Shown piece after piece: positions 1-7,654 of a stretch of DNA of 64,000 nt. The notes beneath the pieces were generated by a model. The model did not search any database. It was not told where the DNA came from and was given only the letters and a program-made list of their open reading frames with translations. How positions within the stretch are numbered: the first letter of the stretch is position 1; each line of letters starts with the position of its first letter. Source of the stretch: Austwickia chelonae (lineage in GTDB: Bacteria > Actinomycetota > Actinomycetes > Actinomycetales > Dermatophilaceae); assembly GCF_003391095.1 (NCBI RefSeq), contig NZ_CP031447.1, forward strand, positions 310,001-374,000, read 5' to 3'. The position numbers and the translations under genes are program-made.

Positions 1-152
1 TAAAACTTAAACACTCGATCTTTGAAACCGAGGATCAGCGGGCGGGTCGGCATGATCTTGATTGGCCTCTACGTTTTAGAGTCCGAGGTGATCGGCCTGT
101 TGGCATCATGAAAAATGAAGAGATCAGAAGTGCTCTCTCCGAGACGGCGTAA
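1..152 (+). CDS. C-terminal fragment of an unrecognised protein
   Basis: The frame starting at base 3 is open from the window edge to a TAA at 150-152 and encodes about 49 residues ending in SALSETA. The piece is rich in charged residues (TEDQRAGRHDLDWPLR) and has no membrane segment, so it looks like the tail of a soluble protein whose body lies outside the window. It precedes the AT-rich MFS gene in the same direction by about 50-80 bases and shares its base composition, so both may belong to one acquired unit. I do not recognise a family. A chance open frame of this length is possible. Confidence 0.4.
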   Translation, partial: KLKHSIFETEDQRAGRHDLDWPLRFRVRGDRPVGIMKNEEIRSALSETA

Positions 153-229
153 TGACGAATGCCTGCATTGCTGATTGGGTATGTTAAAAATCTTGCACTG
201 TGACGGCGAGGGGCCCTCTGGAGGGTTTG

Positions 230-1516
230 GTGAAAGTGGGGCTAGGGAAGGGCAAAAAATGGCTTGCGCTAGTCCCTGCGAGCGGAACCATACTATTAAG
301 TAGTGCTTCCGGAGGCATGTCTGGAGACATATTTAATCTCCTCATCACGGACACTATGGGCTATGACCCGTCTGTGCTCAGTCTGGTTTATATCGGGATG
401 TTGTGCAGCATACCGATACAGTTTCTGGGTCCTACCATTGCGCAGAGACTGGGCTTGAGGAAGATCATGCTGCTCGGGGCGGGATCCTGCCTGCTTGCGA
501 TAGTAATCCTTCTCGGATCCATGTCTCTCTCGGAGAGAATTATCCTCATTGTTTTATCTACAACTCTTATCGAAATAGCTTACTCCTTGTCGTATGGGAC
601 CGTCTGGTCTGCGTGGACGGCAGAGCTTTTTTCTCCCCATGAGCGTCCTATATTCTTATCGATCTCAAGGGGGTGCTCCCAGCTGGTGATGGCTGCCGCT
701 TTCCTTGTGCAGACAATCTTGTTCAAGGGCAGCGTGACCTTCACATTTTACAGAATAATTTGCTCACTCCTTATTGTGTACCTCATATCTTCCTGCGTTA
801 TATACTTCGTCCTCCCGCAAGGTGCAGATGGGTGGGCGCAGGGGCATGGTGCGTCGGATTTAAATTCTGGAAAATCGGTAAACTGGATTAGTTGGCTAGC
901 CAGTCCTGATTATAGACTTATTGCATATTCTGCAATTTCTCAAGTTTTTATAGGCGTGCCATTGCTGTCTGTGTATATCGTAAGTATCTTGGGGTTTCCC
1001 AATGAAATTCTAGGGGTAGCACTTCTGGCTAGAACGACAGCCAGTCTGGTGGCCTTGTTTTTCATTGGACGTTGGATCCAGGCCGTAGGTGCCGCCAGGG
1101 CAGCGATTCAATCCGGGCGACTGGTTTCGATATGCCTGATTGGCTGGCTTCTTCTATCGCTAGTTGCCAATCGCGAGTTGCTGATTTCGATCGTTATGGT
1201 TTCACTGGTCGTGGCGTTCTCATTGAGTAAATCAGTATTTTCGATATCAATATCTAATCTGACATATGATCTAGTTGAGAAGAAGGATCGCGTTCAAATA
1301 TTCACGATGGTCGATTTATTTTCTTCGACCTCTTTGCAGATTTCAGCCGCACTGGGTGCGCTGGCGATAAGCAGCTCAAAAAATGGGAATTTCCTCAGTA
1401 TTTTCGGCGCTTCGATAGATGTTATAGGAATGTGGATAGTAGCTGCAATTATTCTCTCTGTCTCCCTGACCAGGGCTGTTCAAGCTAACGCTGTTCCGGT
1501 AGGGGGCGATAGCTAA
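230..1516 (+). CDS. MFS-type transporter in an AT-rich segment
   Basis: A protein of about 430 residues with roughly 12 hydrophobic helices and short loops, fitting a major facilitator superfamily permease, probably an exporter. Helices begin near KKWLALVPASG and the last ends before residue 425; the cytoplasmic loop after helix 2 has RLGLRK, as usual in this fold. The frame is open from a GTG at 200, but GGAGGG lies five bases before the GTG at 230, which I prefer. Codon use is strikingly AT-rich (many ATA, TTA and AGA codons), unlike every other gene here, so recent horizontal transfer is likely. The substrate is unknown. The gene fragment just upstream may be co-transcribed. Confidence 0.75.
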   Translation: MKVGLGKGKKWLALVPASGTILLSSASGGMSGDIFNLLITDTMGYDPSVLSLVYIGMLCSIPIQFLGPTIAQRLGLRKIMLLGAGSCLLAIVILLGSMSLSERIILIVLSTTLIEIAYSLSYGTVWSAWTAELFSPHERPIFLSISRGCSQLVMAAAFLVQTILFKGSVTFTFYRIICSLLIVYLISSCVIYFVLPQGADGWAQGHGASDLNSGKSVNWISWLASPDYRLIAYSAISQVFIGVPLLSVYIVSILGFPNEILGVALLARTTASLVALFFIGRWIQAVGAARAAIQSGRLVSICLIGWLLLSLVANRELLISIVMVSLVVAFSLSKSVFSISISNLTYDLVEKKDRVQIFTMVDLFSSTSLQISAALGALAISSSKNGNFLSIFGASIDVIGMWIVAAIILSVSLTRAVQANAVPVGGDS

Positions 1517-1550
1517 AGATAGGTATCGCAGAGGTGGATCGGAACTTTAT

Positions 1551-1580
1551 TACCGAGCATGGGTAGAGCCGACTTCGGTA
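1551..1580. terminator. Possible hairpin between convergent genes
   Basis: TACCGA at 1551-1556 pairs with TCGGTA at 1575-1580. An outer GTGGA/TCCAC pair at about 1534 and 1588 may extend it. It sits between the convergent MFS and ribonuclease genes. There is no clear T-run, so the terminator call is weak. Confidence 0.3.
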
Positions 1581-1659
1581 TGTTGGTCCACTTCCCTGGC
1601 ACAACGTGGCGAATCCAGGCCCAAAGATGTCATCTGCCGGTTCAGCTGTTTCCCGAAGC

Positions 1660-2175
1660 TCAGGGCGCGGTGATCTTGCAGAACGAGTCGTAGTGGTCGC
1701 CGGTGTAATACCAGTCCGGCGGGTTCTTCTGCGGGTCACCGCCGGTGACGATTCGTCGCGCACCACGGTTGGGTGCCCCCGGAGTCGGGACGGTGTACTC
1801 CCGGTAGTAACCACTGTCCTTCTGCGGCAGACGCCTCTCGGCGTTGCGGAAGGTCACCCCGTCGTTACGCGGATGCTGGAAAGGACCACCAGCCCGGATC
1901 GCCGCGATGATCTGCTTCGCCTCGGACGGAAGCTTCTGCGGATCACAAGCGGCGATGCCACCGGCAGCCGCGCCACCGGAACCGCCCTTGGCGGAACCCC
2001 CGGTCGGCTTGGCCGGGGCGCTGCGCCCGCTGGACGCTGCGGGCGTCGACTTCCCGCTCTGACCCTTCATCGCGAAACGGCCGATGACCAGGACCGCTAC
2101 CAGGATCAGCAGCACCATCGCCGCCAGCAGGACCTTCTTCGACTTCAAACGGCTCAACAGTTCGTCCTGACTCAC
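1660..2175 (-). CDS. Membrane-anchored RNase Sa/barnase-type ribonuclease
   Basis: A 171-residue protein. Residues 10-14 are basic (LKSKK), residues 15-32 form a hydrophobic helix, residues 38-75 are a Gly/Ala/Ser/Pro linker, and residues 77-171 match the guanyl-specific microbial ribonuclease fold of Streptomyces RNase Sa (YYREYT, TPGAPNRGARRIVTG and YYTGDHYDSF). Expected catalytic residues are present: Glu126, Arg140 or Arg141, and His161. Cys77 and Cys166 could form the family disulfide. The topology predicts export or an outside-facing anchored enzyme. The GTG start overlaps the TGA of the upstream inhibitor gene (GTGA), so the inhibitor is made first. It is likely a toxin or extracellular nuclease. 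Confidence 0.88.
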   Translation of the reverse strand: MSQDELLSRLKSKKVLLAAMVLLILVAVLVIGRFAMKGQSGKSTPAASSGRSAPAKPTGGSAKGGSGGAAAGGIAACDPQKLPSEAKQIIAAIRAGGPFQHPRNDGVTFRNAERRLPQKDSGYYREYTVPTPGAPNRGARRIVTGGDPQKNPPDWYYTGDHYDSFCKITAP

Positions 2176-2648
2176 AACACCGGTCCCTTATCGTGTGGCA
2201 CGCCCAGCAACAACGGGGCGAGATCGTACCCCTCGACGAAGGCCACCGTCTCGAAAGCGAACTCGTTCGGTGCCAGTTCGAGACAGGCCAAGGTCAGGAT
2301 CTGCTCGATCTGTTCCCACACCTGCGGGTCGCCTTCGATGAACTGCTCCGCAGATCGCCACAACAGGACCACCCCGTTGCGTCCAGGCCAGAGGTCGGGC
2401 AGATCGCGCAGGCTGTCCAACAGGGCGTCGAGATTGTGGTCCGCCGCTCCGGGCAGATGTAAAGCATCGGCCAAGGCCGGAAGCGCCTGCGATCGCTGCA
2501 CCACATGGGCCCCGTCCAGCTCACGTACCACATAACCGGCGGAGATCAGAGCCAAGGCGACATCGGGCAGATCGGTGTGATCGGCCAGGATCACACCGCG
2601 ACCCTTCAACCCGGGCACCACATCCGAGACGATGGGGGGTGTGGACAT
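2172..2648 (-). CDS. Barstar-family ribonuclease inhibitor
   Basis: A 158-residue cytoplasmic protein with no signal peptide. Its middle (ELDGAHV, then HNLDALLDSLRDLPD) matches the barstar family, in which an acidic helix plugs the active site of barnase-type RNases. The protein is acidic, as expected for that role, and longer than the roughly 90-residue Bacillus barstar, with a C-terminal extension of about 40 residues. The ATG at 2648 is the start next to the family homology; the longer open frame upstream is a shadow of purB. It ends in a GTGA overlap with the ribonuclease gene, giving antitoxin-then-toxin order and translational coupling. Confidence 0.85.
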   Translation of the reverse strand: MSTPPIVSDVVPGLKGRGVILADHTDLPDVALALISAGYVVRELDGAHVVQRSQALPALADALHLPGAADHNLDALLDSLRDLPDLWPGRNGVVLLWRSAEQFIEGDPQVWEQIEQILTLACLELAPNEFAFETVAFVEGYDLAPLLLGVPHDKGPVL

Positions 2649-2692
2649 GGCGTCAGCGTAGCTACCGACAACGGGCAGACCAACGGGGCAGC

Positions 2693-4102
2693 TCAGCCGA
2701 GGTGATCGCGCACGAGACGAGGGGCCAACCCCACGTAGCCGGCAGGAGTCAGCCCGGACAACCGCTCCTCGACCTCGGCGGGCAGACCCAGCCCCTTCAC
2801 GAAGGCGACCAACTCGTCCTGACCGACCCTTCGGCCCCGGGTCAGCTCCTTCAGCCGCTCGTACGGGTTCTCCATGCCGGGCACCCCCTGAGCCGACAAA
2901 GCGCGCATCGCCGACTGGATCGGCTCGCCCAACACCTCCCAGTTGGCGTCGAGATCTTTCGCCATCTGCTCCGGAACTGCGTCCAATCCGGCCAGCCCGC
3001 GACCGACATTGTCCAGGGCCAGCAGTGCGTGACCCATCGCCGAACCGATGTTGCGCTGCATCGACGAATCCGTCAGATCCCGCTGCAAACGGGAGTTCAC
3101 CAGGGTTCCGCCGAGCACGTCCAGCAGCGCATTGGACACCTCCAGGTTGGCCTCGGCGTTCTCGAAACGGATCGGGTTGACCTTGTGCGGCATCGTGCTC
3201 GACCCGACCGTGCCCTGGCCCCGCACCTGCGCGAAATAACCCATCGAGATGTACGTCCAGGTGTCGGTGCACAGGTTGTGCAGGATCCGGTTGAATCGCG
3301 CGACATCGGCGTACAGCTCAGCCTGCCAGTCGTGCGACTCGATCTGCGTGGTCAACGGATTCCAGGTCAGCCCGAGAATGTCGTCGACGAACGACCGGGA
3401 GATCTCCGGCCAATCCACTCCCGGCGCCGCCGCCAGATGCGCGCCGAAGGTTCCGGTGGCCCCGTTGATCTTGCCCAGATACTCCTGTCCGGCGATCCGG
3501 CGCAGCTGTCGACGCAGCCGGTGCGCGAAGACGGCGAACTCCTTGCCGAGCGTGGTCGGCGTGGCAGGCTGTCCGTGGGTGTGAGCCAGCATCGGCACTT
3601 CGGCCAGCTGCTGAGCCATCTCGGCGACCTGGTCCACCAGAGCCGTCGCCCGAGGCGCCCAGACCTGCTCGACCGCGCCCTTCACCATCAAGGCATAGGA
3701 CAGGTTGTTGATGTCCTCGCTGGTGCAACAGAAATGGATGAGCTCGGCCAAACCGGGCTCGCCCGGAGCGATCTCGACCAGATGCCGCTTCAGGAAATAC
3801 TCCACCGCTTTGACGTCGTGGACGGTCTCCCGTTCGATCTCGGCCAGCTCGGCGACCTGCTCCGGGCCGAAATCGGTGACCACGGCACGCAGCGCGGCCT
3901 GCTCCTCCTCGGTGAAGGCACGCACCCCCTGCAGCACACCCCGGTTGGTCACATGGATCAGCCATTCGACCTCGACGTGCACGCGCTCACGGTTCAGCGC
4001 GGCCTCGGAAAGATGATCGACCAAGGGTGCGACCGCAGCGCGGTAACGCCCGTCGAGCGCGGACAAGGCGATGGCGGGAGAAGCATCGGCAAGGGAACCC
4101 AT
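2693..4102 (-). CDS. purB: Adenylosuccinate lyase
   Basis: A 469-residue member of the fumarase/aspartase superfamily. It removes fumarate from SAICAR and from adenylosuccinate in purine synthesis. The superfamily signature GSSTMPHKVNP is present, with an N-terminal ALDGRYR and the HTHGQPATPTT substrate loop typical of the longer PurB type. The ATG at 4102 is preceded by AGGA at a good distance; a GTG at 4126 is possible but lacks that support. It is followed after 44 bases by the barstar gene on the same strand, with no obvious functional link. Confidence 0.96.
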   Translation of the reverse strand: MGSLADASPAIALSALDGRYRAAVAPLVDHLSEAALNRERVHVEVEWLIHVTNRGVLQGVRAFTEEEQAALRAVVTDFGPEQVAELAEIERETVHDVKAVEYFLKRHLVEIAPGEPGLAELIHFCCTSEDINNLSYALMVKGAVEQVWAPRATALVDQVAEMAQQLAEVPMLAHTHGQPATPTTLGKEFAVFAHRLRRQLRRIAGQEYLGKINGATGTFGAHLAAAPGVDWPEISRSFVDDILGLTWNPLTTQIESHDWQAELYADVARFNRILHNLCTDTWTYISMGYFAQVRGQGTVGSSTMPHKVNPIRFENAEANLEVSNALLDVLGGTLVNSRLQRDLTDSSMQRNIGSAMGHALLALDNVGRGLAGLDAVPEQMAKDLDANWEVLGEPIQSAMRALSAQGVPGMENPYERLKELTRGRRVGQDELVAFVKGLGLPAEVEERLSGLTPAGYVGLAPRLVRDHLG

Positions 4103-4149
4103 GTCTCCATCCTGGCAGAGCACCACGGGTCACTTCGCCCAGGCGTCGA

Positions 4150-4374
4150 TCACCGAGGGCCGCGCGGTCTCCTCCGGAAGTGGTAGTTCAACGTATGACT
4201 GATGTCATCACCCACCGCCATCATCAGGTAGACAGCCGGCCACGCGCACAGGAAGAGCACGAAGGCCGACCACAACCCCCGACCGATGAGGACGGAGTAG
4301 ACGGAGAGGAAGCTGATGCCTGCGGCGATGAGAGCCGAGGTGATGACCCGATCGCCGGTCTTGCGTGAACTCAT
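4150..4374 (-). CDS. Small membrane protein, unknown function
   Basis: A protein of about 74 residues with two hydrophobic helices (VITSALIAAGISFLSVYSVL and SAFVLFLCAWPAVYLMMAV) and a basic tail (HFRRRPRGPR), so both ends probably face the cytoplasm. The ATG at 4374 follows AGGGAG at a good distance; a longer frame from 4413 is less likely. It lies just upstream of purB in the same direction. I recognise no family. Confidence 0.6.
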   Translation of the reverse strand: MSSRKTGDRVITSALIAAGISFLSVYSVLIGRGLWSAFVLFLCAWPAVYLMMAVGDDISHTLNYHFRRRPRGPR

Positions 4375-4567
4375 TCCGCTGCTCCCTTCCGAACGATCCG
4401 TTTCGGGACGCATCCGCTTATGGAGAACATCGCGGATGTCATCATCCGTTTCTCTTCATGGTACAGATATGTCTGAAGAAAAGTCGTGACATATTTCACC
4501 GGCGGGGGCTTGTGCTGGGAGTAAAAAGAGTTTCCTCGGCTCATGCCCACGGATAAAGTGTTCGACC

Positions 4568-5125
4568 ATGAGTGCGCTGCCAAAATTTGCCACGCTCGAC
4601 GTCCAGGACGGAGAAAAGCGTCTTCGAAAACTGCACGAGGACGATGCTGAAGCTGTTCACCTGGCCTGTCAGGATCCGGAGATGCGCCGGTGGCTCACGC
4701 GGTTGCCCAATCCGTACACCCTCAACGATGCCCGTGACTATGTCACCGATTTCGCCCGGGAGATGCGGGAAAGTGGTTCAGGTCTCGCCCTCGCTATTGA
4801 ACATGGCGGTGAATTCGCCGGCACCGTCGCGATGCGAGAAACAGATTGGGAAAATCTACGGACCGAGATCGGCTATTGGATCGTGCCCTGGAGACGCGGA
4901 CACGGGCTCGCCGGATGGGCCTCCTCGACCCTGGCCACCTGGGCCGTGCTCGACCAAGGGATCGAACGAGTCGTCATCAAGGCCGCCACGGGGAATCTGG
5001 CCTCGCGGCGGGCTGCGGAGAAAGCCGGCTTCGTCGTCGAAGGTATCGAGCGATCCAGCTCCGTCGGACACTCCGGACGAGTCGACATGATGGTCTACTC
5101 ATTCATCCGCGCCGACCTGGGCTGA
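4568..5125 (+). CDS. GNAT-family N-acetyltransferase (RimJ/RimL-like)
   Basis: A 185-residue single-domain GNAT protein of the RimJ/RimL subgroup. It probably moves an acetyl group from acetyl-CoA to a protein N-terminus or a small amine. Visible features are the N-terminal RLRKLHEDDAEAVH strand and helix, the central EIGYWIVPWRRGHGLA segment with the acetyl-CoA pyrophosphate-binding loop (RRGHGLA), and the C-terminal GNLASRRAAEKAGF. The upstream 190 bases are relatively AT-rich and probably hold divergent promoters shared with the small membrane protein. The substrate cannot be deduced. Confidence 0.85.
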   Translation: MSALPKFATLDVQDGEKRLRKLHEDDAEAVHLACQDPEMRRWLTRLPNPYTLNDARDYVTDFAREMRESGSGLALAIEHGGEFAGTVAMRETDWENLRTEIGYWIVPWRRGHGLAGWASSTLATWAVLDQGIERVVIKAATGNLASRRAAEKAGFVVEGIERSSSVGHSGRVDMMVYSFIRADLG

Positions 5126-5169
5126 CAGCCCGGACCGACCTGGACCGACACTCAGACGGCGTAACGGAC

Positions 5170-5685
5170 TCAGTCCGTCAACAACTCCGTCACATGAGCG
5201 ACCACACCTTGAGAAGCCGCAACGACCTCTGCGAGGACCCGGTCGAAACCGTCCTGCCCGCCGTAGTACGGGTCGTCGATCTCCACCGTGCCTGCCGACA
5301 GCGCGGCCGGATCGAACTCCCGGAACAACCGGATATCCACGTCGCCCTGCGGGCCCACCTGGTAACCCTGCTCGTCGGCCCACCGCCGCAGGGTGCGTAG
5401 ATGGCCCTCGTCGGCCGCCAGCACCAGGTCGTGCTCGGTCAGCCATGCCACGTCGTACTCTCGGGCCCGATGCGAGCTGCCGTCGTAACCCGCCGCCGCC
5501 AAGGTCGACAGTGCACGAGGATCAGCGCCCTCACCGACATGCCACGGGCCGGTGCCCGCCGAGTCCACCACGACCCGTTCGGACATCCCGGCCTGCGCGA
5601 AGGACTCCCGCAGGACCACCTCGCCCATCGGCGAACGGCAGATATTGCCCGAACAGATCACACACACCCGATAAGGCGATGTCAC
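5170..5685 (-). CDS. Low-molecular-weight protein-tyrosine phosphatase
   Basis: A 171-residue enzyme with the phosphate-binding loop CSGNICRS at residues 11-18 (nucleophile Cys11, Arg17) and the general-acid loop IDDPYYGG with Asp138 as the likely acid. This is the LMW-PTP family, which in actinobacteria removes phosphate from tyrosines, often on cell-envelope or exopolysaccharide proteins. The GTG start overlaps the stop of the DUF4282 gene (GTGA), so the two are translationally coupled. No tyrosine kinase is visible nearby. Confidence 0.93.
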   Translation of the reverse strand: MTSPYRVCVICSGNICRSPMGEVVLRESFAQAGMSERVVVDSAGTGPWHVGEGADPRALSTLAAAGYDGSSHRAREYDVAWLTEHDLVLAADEGHLRTLRRWADEQGYQVGPQGDVDIRLFREFDPAALSAGTVEIDDPYYGGQDGFDRVLAEVVAASQGVVAHVTELLTD

Positions 5686-6707
5686 GAAGACTTCCCCTCA
5701 CCGGAGCGCTTATCGGCCAGGTCCGCCACATTGATGCACAGCTCGAGGAAGATACGGGTCACCGCGATCGCGATCAACGACCGGACCACAGCCGTGAGGA
5801 AACCGAAGAAGGTCGCCGCATCGTTACGGGCATAGCCGGGAGCGCTGAAGGAGGACGCCAAACCGGTGATCACCGAGAACAAAGACCACGCCACGACCAG
5901 CCAGAAGAGCACCGGGGCCAAAGCCCGGGTGGCCCGGGCGACGAAGGTGAAATCGAGCATCGCGGCCAGCCCCAACGACCTGGGGTCAGACGGACGGTCG
6001 CTGCGGGACTGTGGCTGCTGCCCGGCCCAGGAAGAACGCGAAGGCTGCGGGTCTCCCTGGGGAGGAGCCGTATACCCGGGGCCACCGGAACCGACCGGGG
6101 CCGAGGCCCCGTAGGCGGAGAACTGCGTGCTCTCGGACGGCGGCGGGGGAGGAACGACTCCGTAGGGCTGCCCGTAGGGGTTCGACGACGACCACGTGCC
6201 CTCAGCCGGAGCCGCGCCATAACCTGGAGATGAAGTCGGTGCCGCCTCGGCGAAACCGCCCGATGGCGCCGACATCGCAGACGGCGAGCCAGGGGAAGGT
6301 ACCTGAGCCGTAGCTCCTTGACCGTACGACGCACCCGGCGCCGGAACCTGCATCGTCGGCGATGCGCTGGACGGCGGAGTGGACGACCACTGCGGCGTGG
6401 ACAGATCGGACGAGGACATCGAGGGCGGAACGCCTCCGCCCTGAGTGCCCGTCAACCGGATCGGACCGGAATCGCTGTGTCCTGGAGTGCCCCACCCCCC
6501 GGAATACACCTGGTCATAACTCGTCTGGGGTTGTTGCGACCAAGAAGGATGTACCGGGTCCGGAGCACCTGGCGCAGGCACGGCCGGAGAAGGCCCGGTG
6601 CTCGCAGCGGAGGTGCCCGCCACCTCGGGAATGCTCTTCGTCGCCGGTGTCATCTGCGGTGCTGCGCCGTCGCGACGGCTGCCTTCACCGGTGGTGTCCT
6701 TACTCAT
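5682..6707 (-). CDS. DUF4282 membrane protein with Pro/Ser-rich N-terminus
   Basis: A protein of about 341 residues. The first 230 or so are low-complexity and rich in Pro, Ser, Gly, Ala and Gln with PYG and PPPP runs. The C-terminal 100 residues have two membrane helices (ALAPVLFWLVVAWSLFSVI and LTAVVRSLIAIAVTRIFLEL) matching DUF4282. The ATG at 6707 follows GGGGAGG. This layout, a disordered cytoplasmic arm on a small membrane anchor, is common in actinobacterial envelope or division-site proteins, but function is unknown. It is coupled to the tyrosine phosphatase by a GTGA overlap, so the tail may be a phosphatase target (inference). Confidence 0.75.
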   Translation of the reverse strand: MSKDTTGEGSRRDGAAPQMTPATKSIPEVAGTSAASTGPSPAVPAPGAPDPVHPSWSQQPQTSYDQVYSGGWGTPGHSDSGPIRLTGTQGGGVPPSMSSSDLSTPQWSSTPPSSASPTMQVPAPGASYGQGATAQVPSPGSPSAMSAPSGGFAEAAPTSSPGYGAAPAEGTWSSSNPYGQPYGVVPPPPPSESTQFSAYGASAPVGSGGPGYTAPPQGDPQPSRSSWAGQQPQSRSDRPSDPRSLGLAAMLDFTFVARATRALAPVLFWLVVAWSLFSVITGLASSFSAPGYARNDAATFFGFLTAVVRSLIAIAVTRIFLELCINVADLADKRSGEGKSS

Positions 6708-6767
6708 GGACGCTGCCTCCCCTGCCGAATGATCGATGTCCACTGTGGCATATCGCGCTGCTCGCGC

Positions 6768-6806
6768 CATGATCCGCCCGCAATGAGGAAAAAGCTGCGG
6801 ATCATG
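6768..6806 (-). terminator. Hairpin ending the nucleotidyltransferase gene
   Basis: CATGATCCGC at 6768-6777 and GCGGATCATG at 6797-6806 form a perfect 10-bp stem with a 19-base loop. The stop codon of the minus-strand gene lies in the first arm to be transcribed. The T-run falls in the loop rather than after the stem. Confidence 0.6.
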
Positions 6807-7587
6807 CCTGGAGAAGCGTCACCGCCCGAGAATCGCCATCGAGCACGCCACCGAAACCCAGAGCGCGCAATGGCGGTTCCATAGCGGCGAACAGTTCTCG
6901 CTGCGCCGCAGGAGAACCGTCACAGCGCAGCGCCTCGACAATACCCAGCACCCACTCCGACTGCCAGGCCGGTGTGGTCAGCGGATGATATTCCAATTCC
7001 CACGCAAGATAACGATTCGTCGGGCGCGGACGTCCCTGGACGGCGAACATTAGTCGTAAAGCCCAAGGCAGGTTCTCCGCCGCGTCCAAACGGGCAGCAG
7101 TCAATTCACCCGTGCTGAATTCGTACAGGGAACGCATGGCATAAGTCAGATAAGGAGTCAATGCGAAATCGATGGCATCTGCCTGTTCCGACAGCGACAA
7201 GGTGCCCCAGCCTCGGAGATCGTCGCCGAGCGCACCCTCACTTCGATCGGCCACCAGCATCCCCCGAGCGATCCGATACCTGTCCCACCACCGGGACGGA
7301 TCAGAAGGCACCCGCCGTAACCACTGCGCGTCATGGACCTGGAGGTCCAAGCCGCCCTGGCGCATCGGCCGCCACGAATCATCCTTCTCGGCCAACAGGA
7401 CATGCAGGTCCACATCGCATCCGGAAGTGGCCAGGCCATGTGCATGCGAACCGGTGAGCAGAACACCCACCACATTCACATCCTGTTCGACCCGGTCGGC
7501 CAGAACGGACAGTTCCTCCTGGTACGGCAGGTTCGTGATCCACGTGCGCATGCCCCCGATCATGACAACACCGACGCGCGCATCCAT
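6802..7587 (-). CDS. Nucleotidyltransferase-domain protein
   Basis: A protein of about 261 residues with the polymerase-beta-type core GVLLTGSHAHGLATSGCDVDLHVLL, in parts: the GS motif followed by a D-x-D metal pair (CDVDLHV). The rest is helical, resembling stand-alone nucleotidyltransferases that act on small molecules such as aminoglycosides or on partner proteins. The ATG at 7587 follows AGGTGG at a good distance; starts at 7551 or 7623 are alternatives. It lies 67 bases after cydC in the same direction and ends in a strong hairpin, so it may be the last gene of that operon. The substrate is unknown. Confidence 0.75.
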   Translation of the reverse strand: MDARVGVVMIGGMRTWITNLPYQEELSVLADRVEQDVNVVGVLLTGSHAHGLATSGCDVDLHVLLAEKDDSWRPMRQGGLDLQVHDAQWLRRVPSDPSRWWDRYRIARGMLVADRSEGALGDDLRGWGTLSLSEQADAIDFALTPYLTYAMRSLYEFSTGELTAARLDAAENLPWALRLMFAVQGRPRPTNRYLAWELEYHPLTTPAWQSEWVLGIVEALRCDGSPAAQRELFAAMEPPLRALGFGGVLDGDSRAVTLLQA

Positions 7588-7654
7588 CAGGAGGCCACCT
7601 GGTGGCGGTGTGATCTGCGACATCACCGGCAGCGTGCCGTCGACGAGGCCGAAC

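Noticed and set aside
2649-3272. Long N-terminal extension of the barstar-like gene
   Set aside because: It overlaps purB in another frame; the ATG at 2648 fits the family.
2639-4186. 515-codon open frame opposite purB
   Set aside because: Same reasoning: purB is unmistakable and this product is Arg/Gln/His-rich.
4371-4583. Small minus-strand frame between the membrane protein and the acetyltransferase gene
   Set aside because: It has no ribosome-binding site and overlaps the likely divergent promoter region and the acetyltransferase start.
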